Shown: piece by piece, positions 32,863-41,909 of the stretch
Layout: each line of letters starts with the position of its first letter
Position numbering within the stretch: position 1 is the stretch's first letter
DNA from: UBA6398 sp963660485
GTDB taxonomy: Bacteria > Bacteroidota > Bacteroidia > Bacteroidales > Bacteroidaceae
Reading direction: 5' to 3'
Assembly (NCBI GenBank): GCA_963660485.1
Contig: CAVKYH010000020.1
Location: 1 to 43,997 of the forward strand
Length of the DNA: 43,997 nucleotides
The notes under the pieces: model-generated
Databases searched by the model: none
What the model was told of the DNA's origin: nothing
What the model saw: the letters and a program-made list of their open reading frames with translations, nothing else
Made by a program: the position numbers and the translations under genes

Positions 32863-35800
32863 TTATTTATTGTTCAGGACAATCAATTTCTTGGTTTTGC
32901 TGCTTGACGCCCCGTTGCCCTCCGACACAGAAACGCGGTAAAGGTATACGCCGCCGCCAACTCTTGCTCCTGCCGAATTGGTAAGGTTCCATGTTATCGG
33001 GAAATGCCCGTAGTCGCTTTCGCCGTTGGTTGTGGTTTGCCATACAATCTGTCCGTAGCTGTCGTAAACGCGCACCGTGAATTTTACATCGGTTAGCGGA
33101 CGGTCGTAAGAGATATTGAATACCGCCGTCTCCGTGGCAGGATTAGGATTGCACGTTATGTCGAGAATATTAGGCTTGAGATTTCTCACCGCAACAAAGT
33201 TGAGCGACGTAGAAGACGAGTTTCCCAACATATCCCAAGCACGGAAAACAAGACGATGACTGCCCGGCTCTAATTCTGGTATGGAATAGCCCACGCTTCC
33301 GCTTGTAAACGTACCGAAATCGTTTTGGAAATAATCGTTTAGTACGTATGTTGTGGCTGCGTTGCCGTCTATTATCAATTCAATATCATGTCCTACGCCG
33401 CTTCCGGTGGCATTGATTCCGCTGCTGTCGGACAAAAATGCTACGAAATAGGGCGTGGTGTTTGTTTTGTCCCCATCGCGGAAATCCGGATTGTTTAGGT
33501 AAACAAACAAGGCCGGACCAGTGGAATCGTTTTTGAGTTCTCCCGAAGTGTTTATCGCAAAATTATTGTTCACCCCATGACATTCTGTCGCGCGGTCGTT
33601 ACTTACGGCGTACAAACTCATAAGACATGTTTCTGTAGAGTAGCTTGCGTCGATTGATACGGGGAATTCGAATTTGAAGCGGCCTTCTCTTACGGAATCC
33701 GTGCCGTCAAAAAGCCGGCGTGTGCGGTTGTAGAATTCGTAGGGCGTTTGTCCGTTCCCCGCATTGTCGTGGCAGGTGATTTTTTCAAGCTTGTCGTAAA
33801 CCGTAGAAGTAACCACGCCGTTAAAATCGTTGAGTGTGGCACCGTTTTGTGAGGTAACGTGTCCCACAACTTGGGCAACGCTTCCCGCTGCAAGGTTAAT
33901 GGCTGCACCATTTGCCTTTTTGCCGTTAATACTGTCGATAACGATTTTTCCAACAGGCGCGGCAAGTCGCAGAGCAGGGTCGCCCGCCAGAACATACTTC
34001 ATCTTGTTTATCGTGAGGTCGGTTTGGTCGCTCGAAGATGTCGAAGTAACAAGCGCGCATTTGGCTTTCATCAGAGCTTCTCCCATAGTCATAAGTTTTC
34101 CGTCTTCTTCGGTGAGAAGATATTTGGAAAGCTGCGTATTAAGGTAGAGATTGCGCGTGGAATATACCGAGCGGGTTGCACCGATAAAGGCCACGGAGCC
34201 GCCATTCTCGTTAAGCACGGCACTTTCTCCGATTGTTTCTTCCTGAGAATCGAAGGGAATGATTTCACACGAGGAAGTGATCCAAACAGAAGGGTTATTG
34301 GTTTTGTTTTCCTTGAAATCGTTCAAAAGCAAAACCTTTTCGTGGGAAATAGAGCCCGGAGCGCCGTGCCCGGTATAGTTCATGAGCAGCGCGCCATTGG
34401 TCATGTAGCTTTTCAGTTGCTTGGTGATTTCCGGATAAGAGTTCCCGGTTGCCGTCTTAACCACAGTGTATGCGTCCCAATAGACTCTGCGCACATTATA
34501 TTCCTTATGGTCGGTTTCTATCTGCTTTGCAATTTTTTCTGCGTCGCTCATTAGGGTATTGCCCGACTTATCATCGTCGCCCATGATGCATATAAGGTTT
34601 TTCCAAGAGCCCACGCTGTTGTTATACATATACTTTATGGTTTTGTCAACCATGATTTTGGCTTCCGCTTCTGTGTGAACGGGGAAACGTCCTATGGCTA
34701 TGTCCGGTTTTTCCGAGGCCATGTTTTTGCCTTCGCCGTCGTCGAGAAAAGTAAAGAAGTCATCGCTCACATAGCAATTGATTTCGTTTATCGAGTTCCA
34801 GGATTCATAGCATAGCAAATAGTCGTCGGGCGATTGGCTTGCCCATTCTTTTGTAATCATTCGGTTGTCCCACGCAGCATCGCCGAAAAGAAGGAGATAA
34901 CGCGGCATGTCAGCCGTGATGGTAGCACGGTCGTAAAACATCTTTGCGTATTTGCGGTAAGCAATTGCGTCGGGAGTGCCCGAGGAAAACTCGTTGTAGA
35001 TTTTGTCAGCCTCCACGATTTTCACGCGCAGGTTGTCGTGGGCTTCGTGTGCTGCTGCCAACCGTTCTGCTTGCTTTGTCAATTTTCCGCTTGCAGGAAC
35101 TATTATTATCATGTCGAATACCGAGTCGCCGTGAAGGTCTTGGTTTGTCATTTTCTCAACCATTGTCGGCGTGGGGAACGTTTCTGCCGTGTTTACCACT
35201 ATATATCTGTCGCTTGATTGCGGCAGTGTTACGTTTAGTGTGCTTCCCGAGAGGTTTCCTGTTACGTTTTGTTGCGGACGTCCTGCGATGCCGAGCCGCC
35301 AAACCCGTGTGTTGTTGTCGGCAGACGAGATGGTGTAGTTTCCTGCTCCGCTGTGCGAGGGATCGCATAGCTCGAAATACGGAGTGGAAAGGTTGAGCTT
35401 TCGCGTATAGTTGAGGCGGATATAATCAAGTCGCGCCGAGTGTCCGGAAGTCGTGGTAAAGCGCACACTGTTTGCGGTGCTGAGAGCCTCTGTTTCGTAG
35501 GTTTTTTCAAGCACCCGCGCCTTGTTGCCCTGTTCTCCGAGATTGGTGTTGTTGAGTAGGGGAATGCTCATATTGCCAAGGTTTGCCGAGTTTACTTCGC
35601 TTGTAACGATTGTGGCAGACGAGGCGTCGGAGGCTGAGAATGAGATGCTGACAAATTGTTGTCCGTTGGTGTCGATTTCGGGTGCGGCAACAGAGAACGA
35701 CTTGGTGTTGCCGTTTGCAAAATCATAGCTGTCGTAGAATTGTTGTCCTCCGCTATACCAACTGTATGAGTCTTCTTCGTAAAGTGAACGCCAGGGAATT

Positions 35801-36678
35801 GTGGTGCGTGGCTCTTCGGTGCTCGTTGCAGCCTCGGCGTCGGACATTGAAAGGGGAGAATCGCCTTCGGTCAGGAAATAATAGGAATAAGACGAGTAAG
35901 AATTGTTGATATGCCGCCATTTGTTGCGCACATATCTCCATTTGGTTGTGCCGTTGGCGTAGAAAAGTATTTTTGAGCCGTTGCGGTAGAGCGGAACTTC
36001 TTCAAGGTCGTCATAGTTCTTGTTGTCGCCCGAATAGGTTATCACGGAGTCTTGCGCAAGTCCGCCGTAGCCGTAAAGTTTCACCTTGTCGGGATTGGAA
36101 AAACCCGCCGACGAAAGAAATGATTTGGTCAACTGGTAAACGCCTTCCTTTTCCACGCGTATTTTCACCCATTTGCCGGTGGCGAGAACGGAGTGAGAGG
36201 CATATCGGTCGCTTGTTGCAGAGGTGGCTCTTGTTGAACGCGAAGCGGTAAATACATTTCGGTAAACTGCCAACTTACATGTTTTCAAGCGATAATACAC
36301 GCCGTTGCGTTTTACATAGGGATAGAACGAAATATCGAGCACTCCCTGCTTGCGTTCTATGGTGGGGGTGCAATTTACTTTTATATCCTCCGAAATATCA
36401 GCCTTGCTTTTCGCCAACAGTTCGCTTTCCTGCGCATTCACACGCTCGAATTCGGGATATTCTGCCTTCACCGTGAATTCTGTATTGGCATAGTTCGCGC
36501 CCACGTTTATTTGTGTGGTATAGACGGGCGTTGTGCCGTTGTCGACAATGCTTTCTATCGGAATTGTAACGAATTTCCCTTCGCCCACAATGCCCACGCT
36601 GTCAACGTCGTTTGCCGCGCAGAGATTGACAACTCCTGCAAAGAGCATCATGAACAGGAAGATATATTTTCGCCTCAT
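32863..36678 (-). CDS. porU: Type IX secretion sortase PorU (gingipain-like C25)
   Basis: 1271 residues, signal peptide to about 22. N-terminal beta domains lead to a C25 peptidase-like domain with the catalytic His in MNYTGHGAPGS near 771 and Cys in WITSSCEIIPFDS near 804, both intact. The C-terminal sorting-type Ig domain (about 1185-1271) has CNPNPATETAVFNISY, YDSYGQIVW and GGGVYLYRVSV. PorU cleaves C-terminal signals from cargo and attaches A-LPS on the cell surface. It is followed by porV (36 nt) and preceded by a FAH-like gene (38 nt). Confidence 0.93.
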   Translation of the reverse strand: MRRKYIFLFMMLFAGVVNLCAANDVDSVGIVGEGKFVTIPIESIVDNGTTPVYTTQINVGANYANTEFTVKAEYPEFERVNAQESELLAKSKADISEDIKVNCTPTIERKQGVLDISFYPYVKRNGVYYRLKTCKLAVYRNVFTASRSTRATSATSDRYASHSVLATGKWVKIRVEKEGVYQLTKSFLSSAGFSNPDKVKLYGYGGLAQDSVITYSGDNKNYDDLEEVPLYRNGSKILFYANGTTKWRYVRNKWRHINNSYSSYSYYFLTEGDSPLSMSDAEAATSTEEPRTTIPWRSLYEEDSYSWYSGGQQFYDSYDFANGNTKSFSVAAPEIDTNGQQFVSISFSASDASSATIVTSEVNSANLGNMSIPLLNNTNLGEQGNKARVLEKTYETEALSTANSVRFTTTSGHSARLDYIRLNYTRKLNLSTPYFELCDPSHSGAGNYTISSADNNTRVWRLGIAGRPQQNVTGNLSGSTLNVTLPQSSDRYIVVNTAETFPTPTMVEKMTNQDLHGDSVFDMIIIVPASGKLTKQAERLAAAHEAHDNLRVKIVEADKIYNEFSSGTPDAIAYRKYAKMFYDRATITADMPRYLLLFGDAAWDNRMITKEWASQSPDDYLLCYESWNSINEINCYVSDDFFTFLDDGEGKNMASEKPDIAIGRFPVHTEAEAKIMVDKTIKYMYNNSVGSWKNLICIMGDDDKSGNTLMSDAEKIAKQIETDHKEYNVRRVYWDAYTVVKTATGNSYPEITKQLKSYMTNGALLMNYTGHGAPGSISHEKVLLLNDFKENKTNNPSVWITSSCEIIPFDSQEETIGESAVLNENGGSVAFIGATRSVYSTRNLYLNTQLSKYLLTEEDGKLMTMGEALMKAKCALVTSTSSSDQTDLTINKMKYVLAGDPALRLAAPVGKIVIDSINGKKANGAAINLAAGSVAQVVGHVTSQNGATLNDFNGVVTSTVYDKLEKITCHDNAGNGQTPYEFYNRTRRLFDGTDSVREGRFKFEFPVSIDASYSTETCLMSLYAVSNDRATECHGVNNNFAINTSGELKNDSTGPALFVYLNNPDFRDGDKTNTTPYFVAFLSDSSGINATGSGVGHDIELIIDGNAATTYVLNDYFQNDFGTFTSGSVGYSIPELEPGSHRLVFRAWDMLGNSSSTSLNFVAVRNLKPNILDITCNPNPATETAVFNISYDRPLTDVKFTVRVYDSYGQIVWQTTTNGESDYGHFPITWNLTNSAGARVGGGVYLYRVSVSEGNGASSSKTKKLIVLNNK

Positions 36679-36716
36679 TTTTATGTTTCTTTTTTCAGTT
36701 AAGCTTTTTATAAGCT

Positions 36717-37334
36717 CTATTTTATATTGAATTCAATCAACTTTTCGTTGTTTGCATATCCCGTTACGTGAGTATTGGGTACGGCAGTGAACGTAGTGTT
36801 GTGGAGCGGAAGCAACATTATGTCGCCTTGTCTCAAACTCATGTACGCACTTGCTGCTGCTATGGCCTCGTTTGCCGCATCGCGTATGCCGGTGATTTTT
36901 TCCGTCATCTCGTTGTCGCCGGCCTTTATGCGTATTTCCAGGTTCTCCGCTTGGTTATCGTCGGGCTTGATGTCGGCAAAATTTCCGCACGATACTGCGC
37001 CGTCAAAGTTTTCAGCCATGTGCCACGGCTTTCCTGCCTTTTGCATCGCAGCCCTTAGGGTGGCAAGTTCGAATTTCACGGCAATGCTCAATGCATCGTA
37101 GTAGCGCGGCGCGAAACGCGAGGGAATGCTTTTTCCCAACCGGCTAATTCTCAGCGCCACACAGGCCTTGGCTTGGCATTCTCCGCCCCAATCGGGCACA
37201 AACACCGGTTTGCCGTGGGTGAGAAGCGCTGTGTCGGCAAGTGTTGCTATCCGAGCACTTTCGTTCTCTTTATCTAACGTGCTGAATGCTTCTTTATTGC
37301 TATCTATATGGGGTTCAACTACAATTATTTTCAT
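36717..37334 (-). CDS. FAH-family protein without metal ligands, in the porUV locus
   Basis: 205 residues from the ATG at 37332-37334 (MKIIVVEPHIDSNKEAF). The fold order matches fumarylacetoacetate hydrolase family proteins: KPVFVPDWG, ALRISRLGK, RFAPRYYDALSIAVKFE, AGKPWHMAENFDG and a C-terminal LRQGDIMLLPL. Against remembered active relatives (HYEVEIVVRISRLGK and IDFTARD), the ExE pair is K-A-C here, the Asp is Lys (VKFE), and the GTPxGVG loop is replaced. No metal could bind in the usual way, so it is probably not an active hydrolase. It is 38 nt before porU, with a -7 box at 37357-37364. Confidence 0.75.
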   Translation of the reverse strand: MKIIVVEPHIDSNKEAFSTLDKENESARIATLADTALLTHGKPVFVPDWGGECQAKACVALRISRLGKSIPSRFAPRYYDALSIAVKFELATLRAAMQKAGKPWHMAENFDGAVSCGNFADIKPDDNQAENLEIRIKAGDNEMTEKITGIRDAANEAIAAASAYMSLRQGDIMLLPLHNTTFTAVPNTHVTGYANNEKLIEFNIK

Positions 37335-37356
37335 CGACAGACAATATTTATAGATA

Positions 37357-37364
37357 CAAAAATA
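37357..37364 (-). promoter_or_regulatory. -7 box of the FAH-porU-porV operon
   Basis: TATTTTTG on the minus strand, 22 nt before the FAH-like ATG. TTTG occurs 23 nt further upstream (37388-37391). Confidence 0.5.
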
Positions 37365-37456
37365 AGAAATTCCCTTTAATTTCGCGGCAAACAGCCTTTT
37401 CGTGCCTTCCCAAATGCGGCTTCTGCATAGGGGAAACTGTATGCTAAAAACAGCAA

Positions 37457-37735
37457 GGCATCTCGTGAAATACTCCAAGGCCCGGAATTTAAATTCCGGG
37501 CCATCTAATTTAAATTACATGGCCCGGAGTTTTTCCGACATGCGCAGCATGTTTTTTTGCTTGCGGAATGAAACTTTCGGCTTGCGGAACGAGGCGTCTG
37601 ATGTGCGGAAAAATGCTTACGTTTTGGCTCGCGAAATATCGTAAACAAGGTGTGCAAAAAAGCATATAGCATATCGTTTTTGCGATATACCGATATTGTT
37701 CAAACGATATGGTTTGTGATGTGCAAAATATAGGG
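37457..37735 (+). repeat. Near-complete composite element (modules A, C, B)
   Basis: AATTTAAATT at 37486-37495 and 37507-37516 (21-bp step) around CCGGGCCATCT; left arm CCAAGGCCCGG, right arm ACATGGCCCGG. In module C, CTTGCGGAATG and CTTGCGGAACG start exactly 21 bp apart (37560 and 37581), and TGTGCGGAAAAATG starts 21 bp later (37602). Module B is degenerate (CGTTTTTGCGATATACC, then CAAACGATATGG). Compared with the 26384 copy, the outer end after GGAGTTTTT is shortened. It fills most of the 440-bp gap between the FAH-like gene and the AraC gene. Confidence 0.82.
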
Positions 37736-37774
37736 AAAGAAGCGAATAGCTTGCCGAACTGATTTTACGGAATT

Positions 37775-38677
37775 TTACCGGCTTTCTTCCGAAAACATAT
37801 CCTGGATATATGTGGTGCGGAACTTTTTGGGCGACATGCGTGTGATGTTTCTGAAATAGCGTCCCATGCACGACACGTTCTCGAAATTCATGTTCAAGGC
37901 CACTTGTTTTATTGTATTCTCGGGTTTCAGTAGTTCGCGCTTAATATCGCGTATGGTATATTCAGTGATTAGTTGCAACGCTGTCTTGCCGCTAACCCTC
38001 AAACACACCGAGGCAAGGCGACGGTTTGAGATGCCGAGTTTTTCGGCATAGTATTCCACTTTGCGCTGACGCGGATAGGTGGAAGACAAAAGGTCGAGAA
38101 AGGCGTTGAACACTGCTTCGCTTTTGTAGAAAGTGGGTGGCGCCGACGACATGTGCTGAAACAGCATGTCGGTCAAGTAGCATGCGGCAGCCCGCATGAG
38201 AGATTCCAGAATTTCCTTGCGGTGGCGGCGCGGCGTTCCTCCCAGACTGTATTTCAATAAAGTGCTGTAGGCATTGATTACTGCCGACTCCTCGCTGTCG
38301 AGATGGATTACAGGATTTTTTTCGATGAGAAGCTTGAAATTCCAACTGTTTGCCATCAGAATTACATTCTGCATAAACTCGGTTGACACGCACATGCACG
38401 AGCATTCAAAGTCAATGCTTTCCATTAGGTTCTCGAGAATGTGGTTTGGACGGCATATTATGAAATCACCGACGCCCACGTTGTAGTTTGTACCGTTGAT
38501 GCTCAGCGCGCCGCGCCCTTTGTTGCAAAGCGCAATTATGAAGTTTTCGATTTTCACCTGTTTGTTCAGGCTGATGTCTTTCACATTGTCGAATGCAATC
38601 ACGTCTTCGTCGGCGAAAAGCGCCATCGACAGTAAGTTTCTGCCGTCTATGTCGAATGAATTCTTGTCAAAAGCCAT
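37775..38677 (-). CDS. AraC-family transcriptional regulator
   Basis: 300 residues from the ATG at 38675-38677 (MAFDKNSFDIDG); the frame runs further up without homology. The N-terminal part (about 1-170) is a cupin-like sensor domain (LNKQVKIENFIIALC, GDFIICRPNH). The C-terminal two-helix-turn-helix AraC domain (about 210-295) reads YYAEKLGISNRRLASVC, TIKQVALNMNFENVSCMGRYFRN and MSPKKFR. It starts 16 nt after the GNAT stop, so it probably belongs to the radical SAM-GT2-GNAT unit. Inducer unknown. Confidence 0.88.
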   Translation of the reverse strand: MAFDKNSFDIDGRNLLSMALFADEDVIAFDNVKDISLNKQVKIENFIIALCNKGRGALSINGTNYNVGVGDFIICRPNHILENLMESIDFECSCMCVSTEFMQNVILMANSWNFKLLIEKNPVIHLDSEESAVINAYSTLLKYSLGGTPRRHRKEILESLMRAAACYLTDMLFQHMSSAPPTFYKSEAVFNAFLDLLSSTYPRQRKVEYYAEKLGISNRRLASVCLRVSGKTALQLITEYTIRDIKRELLKPENTIKQVALNMNFENVSCMGRYFRNITRMSPKKFRTTYIQDMFSEESR

Positions 38678-38693
38678 TTGTTCAGCATTGTTT

Positions 38694-39212
38694 TTACATA
38701 GTCTTCGCAAAAAGCACCGCGTTAAGGTATCCCCTCTCTGTGGCAAGCCAGTCGGGTAGGGTGGCAACGCAAGTGTATCCTGCTCCTTCAAACAATTTTT
38801 GCGAAGCAACGTTCCCCTCCGCCGCAATGGCGTAGAGCGTATGAATCAAAAGCGTGTGGCGCGCGTAGGTGTCAAGCATCAAAAGCGTTTCGGTTGCTAT
38901 TCCGCAATTTCTGTAGGGAGCAAGCACCATGATGCCCACTTCGGCACGCAAATGATGCGGGTCGAAATTCATGAGGTCGGCAATCGCCACGGGAATGTCG
39001 TCGGAAATTCTGCACACCACAAGCCTCATCTGTTTGTCGGCGTATATATCGTTTGTGGCAGAGGCAATGAAGTTTTTCAGGGCAAAGCGAGAGTAAGGCA
39101 CATTTGTGGCCGAACATTCCCAAAGCGTCGTGTTGTTTTCCACTTCGTAGAACAAATCCAAATCTTCCGGCTCGATAGCCCGCAGATATACAGTCTTGCC
39201 CCGCAGTAACAT
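38694..39212 (-). CDS. GNAT acetyltransferase (RimJ/SpeG-like)
   Basis: 172 residues. LRGKTVYLRAIEPEDLDLFYEVEN is the RimJ/RimL-type start; the acetyl-CoA site is LAPYRNCGIATETL near 99-112, and NVASQKLFEGAGY near 135-147 is the C-terminal motif. Its target may be a polyamine, an amino sugar or a protein N-terminus. The ATG overlaps the GT2 stop by one base (TGATG). Confidence 0.9.
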   Translation of the reverse strand: MLLRGKTVYLRAIEPEDLDLFYEVENNTTLWECSATNVPYSRFALKNFIASATNDIYADKQMRLVVCRISDDIPVAIADLMNFDPHHLRAEVGIMVLAPYRNCGIATETLLMLDTYARHTLLIHTLYAIAAEGNVASQKLFEGAGYTCVATLPDWLATERGYLNAVLFAKTM

Positions 39213-39964
39213 CAGAAGAAACGTTTGTACTTGAAGTAAAGGTGAATCAAACCCTCAATGTGTTTGATTCCAATGGGGGTGAAAATCCTGCCGCGGGTCA
39301 TGCGCTGGCAGTGATGCAACACCGTAAATTCGGGAACGTATGCCAAATGAAATCCAGCCTTTCTTACCCGAATACAAAAGTCGGCATCTTCTGGACCATA
39401 GAATATCTTTTCGTCCAAAGGCCCTACCGCTTCGTAGGCCTCGCGTCTTATCAATTGACAAGCCCCTATCAGATACTCCGGCTCAAAGTCGCTTTTCATT
39501 TTCTCCAATCCGTAGGCATAGCGGTAGCCGTGGGTATGGAGCAAGTTCCTTACCTTTTCTCCGATACCCGGGAAGCGTTTGCAACTTTCCTGTACCAATC
39601 CGTCGGCATCTACAAGGCGGCAACCGGCAAGCCCCACGTCGGGATTTTTTTTCATGAAGTCCAACATTCCGAAAGCCACTTGTTCGGAAAGTTCCGTGTC
39701 GTTGTCGAGAATCCATAAGAAGTCGCCGTTAGCACGTTCGAGCGCGCGGTTCCGTGCATACGCCACGCCACGGTTTCTCTCCAATGGAATGGTTATGATT
39801 TGCGGATATTTGTCGTGCAAGAAGTGCATAGTGCCGTCTTCGCTCCCGTTGTCAACGACAATTACTTCGATGTCGTCGCGCTGCAAAAGGAAATCCAGCG
39901 ATTTTAGGCAGTTTGCCAACAGCCTGCGACCATTCCATGTTATCAAGACAACCGAGAGAAGCAT
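39212..39964 (-). CDS. Family 2 glycosyltransferase (rhamnosyltransferase-like)
   Basis: 250 residues, GT-A fold: SVVLITWNGRRLLANCL at the start, VIVVDNGSEDGT near 35-46, the DXD-like LDNDTEL near 85-91, and the later FYGPEDADFCIRVRKAG acceptor-side motif near 188-204. No membrane helix. It starts 3 nt after the radical SAM stop and overlaps the GNAT gene by 1 nt. The sugar and acceptor cannot be read from sequence. Confidence 0.9.
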   Translation of the reverse strand: MLLSVVLITWNGRRLLANCLKSLDFLLQRDDIEVIVVDNGSEDGTMHFLHDKYPQIITIPLERNRGVAYARNRALERANGDFLWILDNDTELSEQVAFGMLDFMKKNPDVGLAGCRLVDADGLVQESCKRFPGIGEKVRNLLHTHGYRYAYGLEKMKSDFEPEYLIGACQLIRREAYEAVGPLDEKIFYGPEDADFCIRVRKAGFHLAYVPEFTVLHHCQRMTRGRIFTPIGIKHIEGLIHLYFKYKRFF

Positions 39965-39967
39965 GAT

Positions 39968-41404
39968 TTATCCGAATAGTTTTATCTTGAGAGCCTTCAG
40001 CGCCGAAACAAGTTCCTTAATGCTGTGAAAGCGTCGCAGTTGTTTTAAAATGAAAGCCGGCGACAAAAAATATTGTATGTTGGCTTTGAAAAGAATGCGC
40101 TCCATTTCTTTTGCCGACAAATTGGGATAGCTCACAATAGAAGTGTGCTGCACGTCGGTAGGTATGTAATCACCCGTAACAATCCAGTTGTTTTTTTTCG
40201 CAAGGTCGTAGAATTCTGTTCCGGGAAAGGGAGAAACAATGTTGAACATGATTTGGTCAACGTTTAGCTTGCGTGCCTGCCGCAAGGTGTCCTTTAGAAT
40301 TTCCCGCGTCTCAAGTGGCGATGTTCCGATGAGTATATTTAGTTTTACCGGAACGCGATATTTTTTCAACAGTCTTATGGATTCGTAAATTTGTTCTCGG
40401 GTAATGCCTTTCTTGATGTACTTCAGAATTTCGTCGTTAAACGATTCCACGCCTAAGTCAACGTATTTGCAGCCCGATTCGCCAAGTATCTTTGCGATGG
40501 GCTCTGTTATAGCATCTACTCTTGCCTGACAGCCCCATTTGAAATCGTGTCTCTTTAAAACATCACAGATTGCTTTCGTGCGTTTCTCGTTCCAAATGAA
40601 ATTGTCGTCCATAAAACCGATGGCTTTGTAGCCTTGTGCTGCGAGCATGTCGAGTTCTTCTGCCACGTTTTCCACAGATCGGAACGATACGGCCGGTTTT
40701 CGTCCGTTTTCCCTGCGGTATTCTATTTCCCGGGCAAAAGTTAGTGAACTCGGCACACAATATATACATTTGAACGGGCATTGCCGTGAAGTCAATGCGG
40801 GAGTATATGGCGTTAGTTTCAGTTTTGGATTGTGGAAAGTGCGCTTGCCGAGCAGATGACGTGCGGGGAAAGGCAGTTCGTCAAGGTTTTTGAGCAGTGC
40901 GTGTGGCTTGTTGTTTACCAAATTCCCGTCTTTGAGAAAAGAAATCCCGTCGACGTTTTGCCACTCTTCGCTTTTGCCCGAACGGAATGCCTCCAAAAGT
41001 TCCAGAAGTATCATATCCGGTTCGCCGCGAAGCACTATCGTATGGCTGTGGTTAACGCATTTTCTAATGTAATAGGTTGGGCCGGGACCGAGGAGCAGAC
41101 AAAAAGCTTCCGGTTTGATATTGTGGATAATTTCTGTGGCATGCAAATCGGTGTCTACCGAGAGATTTACCGTCCAGAAGGAATAGAAATCGCTGTCGTC
41201 CTGCTTTACGAAATCTTCAAGCTGGTCGTGTTCGTATGTGAAATCGTGATACGCCACCTGAAATCTGCCCGATTTTTCAATGAGTGCCGCAACGGTCAAC
41301 TCATATATATTAGGGGTTGGATAAACCACGTTGGTGCAGCCCGAACTTCGCTCTGCGGGGCGTTGTCCTGCCAATGGTGGTGGTATCAGAAAAGTTATCT
41401 TCAT
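39968..41404 (-). CDS. B12-binding-domain-type radical SAM protein
   Basis: 478 residues. The N-terminal Rossmann-like domain (about 1-150) has the layout of the cobalamin-binding radical SAM class, but I do not see the DxHxxG cobalamin-His motif. The radical SAM core starts with CPFKCIYC near 208-215 (three cluster cysteines), followed by GFMDDNFIWN and DLGVESFNDEILKYIKKGI. The last hundred residues are HemN/HpnP-like helical. Substrate unknown. Gene order radical SAM-GT2-GNAT-AraC with gaps of 3, -1 and 16 nt suggests modification of a sugar or lipid. Confidence 0.88.
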   Translation of the reverse strand: MKITFLIPPPLAGQRPAERSSGCTNVVYPTPNIYELTVAALIEKSGRFQVAYHDFTYEHDQLEDFVKQDDSDFYSFWTVNLSVDTDLHATEIIHNIKPEAFCLLLGPGPTYYIRKCVNHSHTIVLRGEPDMILLELLEAFRSGKSEEWQNVDGISFLKDGNLVNNKPHALLKNLDELPFPARHLLGKRTFHNPKLKLTPYTPALTSRQCPFKCIYCVPSSLTFAREIEYRRENGRKPAVSFRSVENVAEELDMLAAQGYKAIGFMDDNFIWNEKRTKAICDVLKRHDFKWGCQARVDAITEPIAKILGESGCKYVDLGVESFNDEILKYIKKGITREQIYESIRLLKKYRVPVKLNILIGTSPLETREILKDTLRQARKLNVDQIMFNIVSPFPGTEFYDLAKKNNWIVTGDYIPTDVQHTSIVSYPNLSAKEMERILFKANIQYFLSPAFILKQLRRFHSIKELVSALKALKIKLFG

Positions 41405-41451
41405 ATTTGAAATGCCGGTAGAATTGCGCGTCTATGTTTTCTGCGGTTTTC

Positions 41452-41895
41452 TCAGCCTTCCATTCCCAAGTCATTGCCTATTCGGCGACGTGTTGGCAGG
41501 AAAAGCAAAGAGGCTGCCACACATATTAACGCACAAAAGCCTCCGATATTATTCAAGGTGGCATAATATGCCCACAAATCGAAGACTGTAACGATTGCGA
41601 AACAGAGAATTCTTGTGTTGCAGAGTATTCTGTAACGTTCTATCCTTATGTCGGTTTCAAGAGATTTGTGCTTGGTTATCAGATGTCCGAAAATTTTTAT
41701 CGAAAGCGGTATGATGCATATCGTAAGCAGCACGCAAATCGTACCTAAAGTATATTCCATTTGGGCATTTCCCACGAGTGTTCCTTTTGCATCGGGTGAA
41801 ATTTCATAGACACCTGCAAATACCAACATACAAACTATGTAGGCGATATAATTGTTTTTTAGATTTCGTGCCAGACGGCTTGTCTTTTCATTCAT
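41452..41895 (-). CDS. Small four-helix membrane protein, unknown
   Basis: 147 residues. Hydrophobic helices at about 16-32, 48-70, 92-110 and 115-132, with basic loops (KHKSLETDIRIERYRI between helices 2 and 3). No known motif. It starts 14 nt after the recR stop and ends 47 nt before the radical SAM gene, so it is probably co-transcribed with both. Confidence 0.7.
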   Translation of the reverse strand: MNEKTSRLARNLKNNYIAYIVCMLVFAGVYEISPDAKGTLVGNAQMEYTLGTICVLLTICIIPLSIKIFGHLITKHKSLETDIRIERYRILCNTRILCFAIVTVFDLWAYYATLNNIGGFCALICVAASLLFLPTRRRIGNDLGMEG

Positions 41896-41909
41896 AATTG
41901 TTTTCGTTT

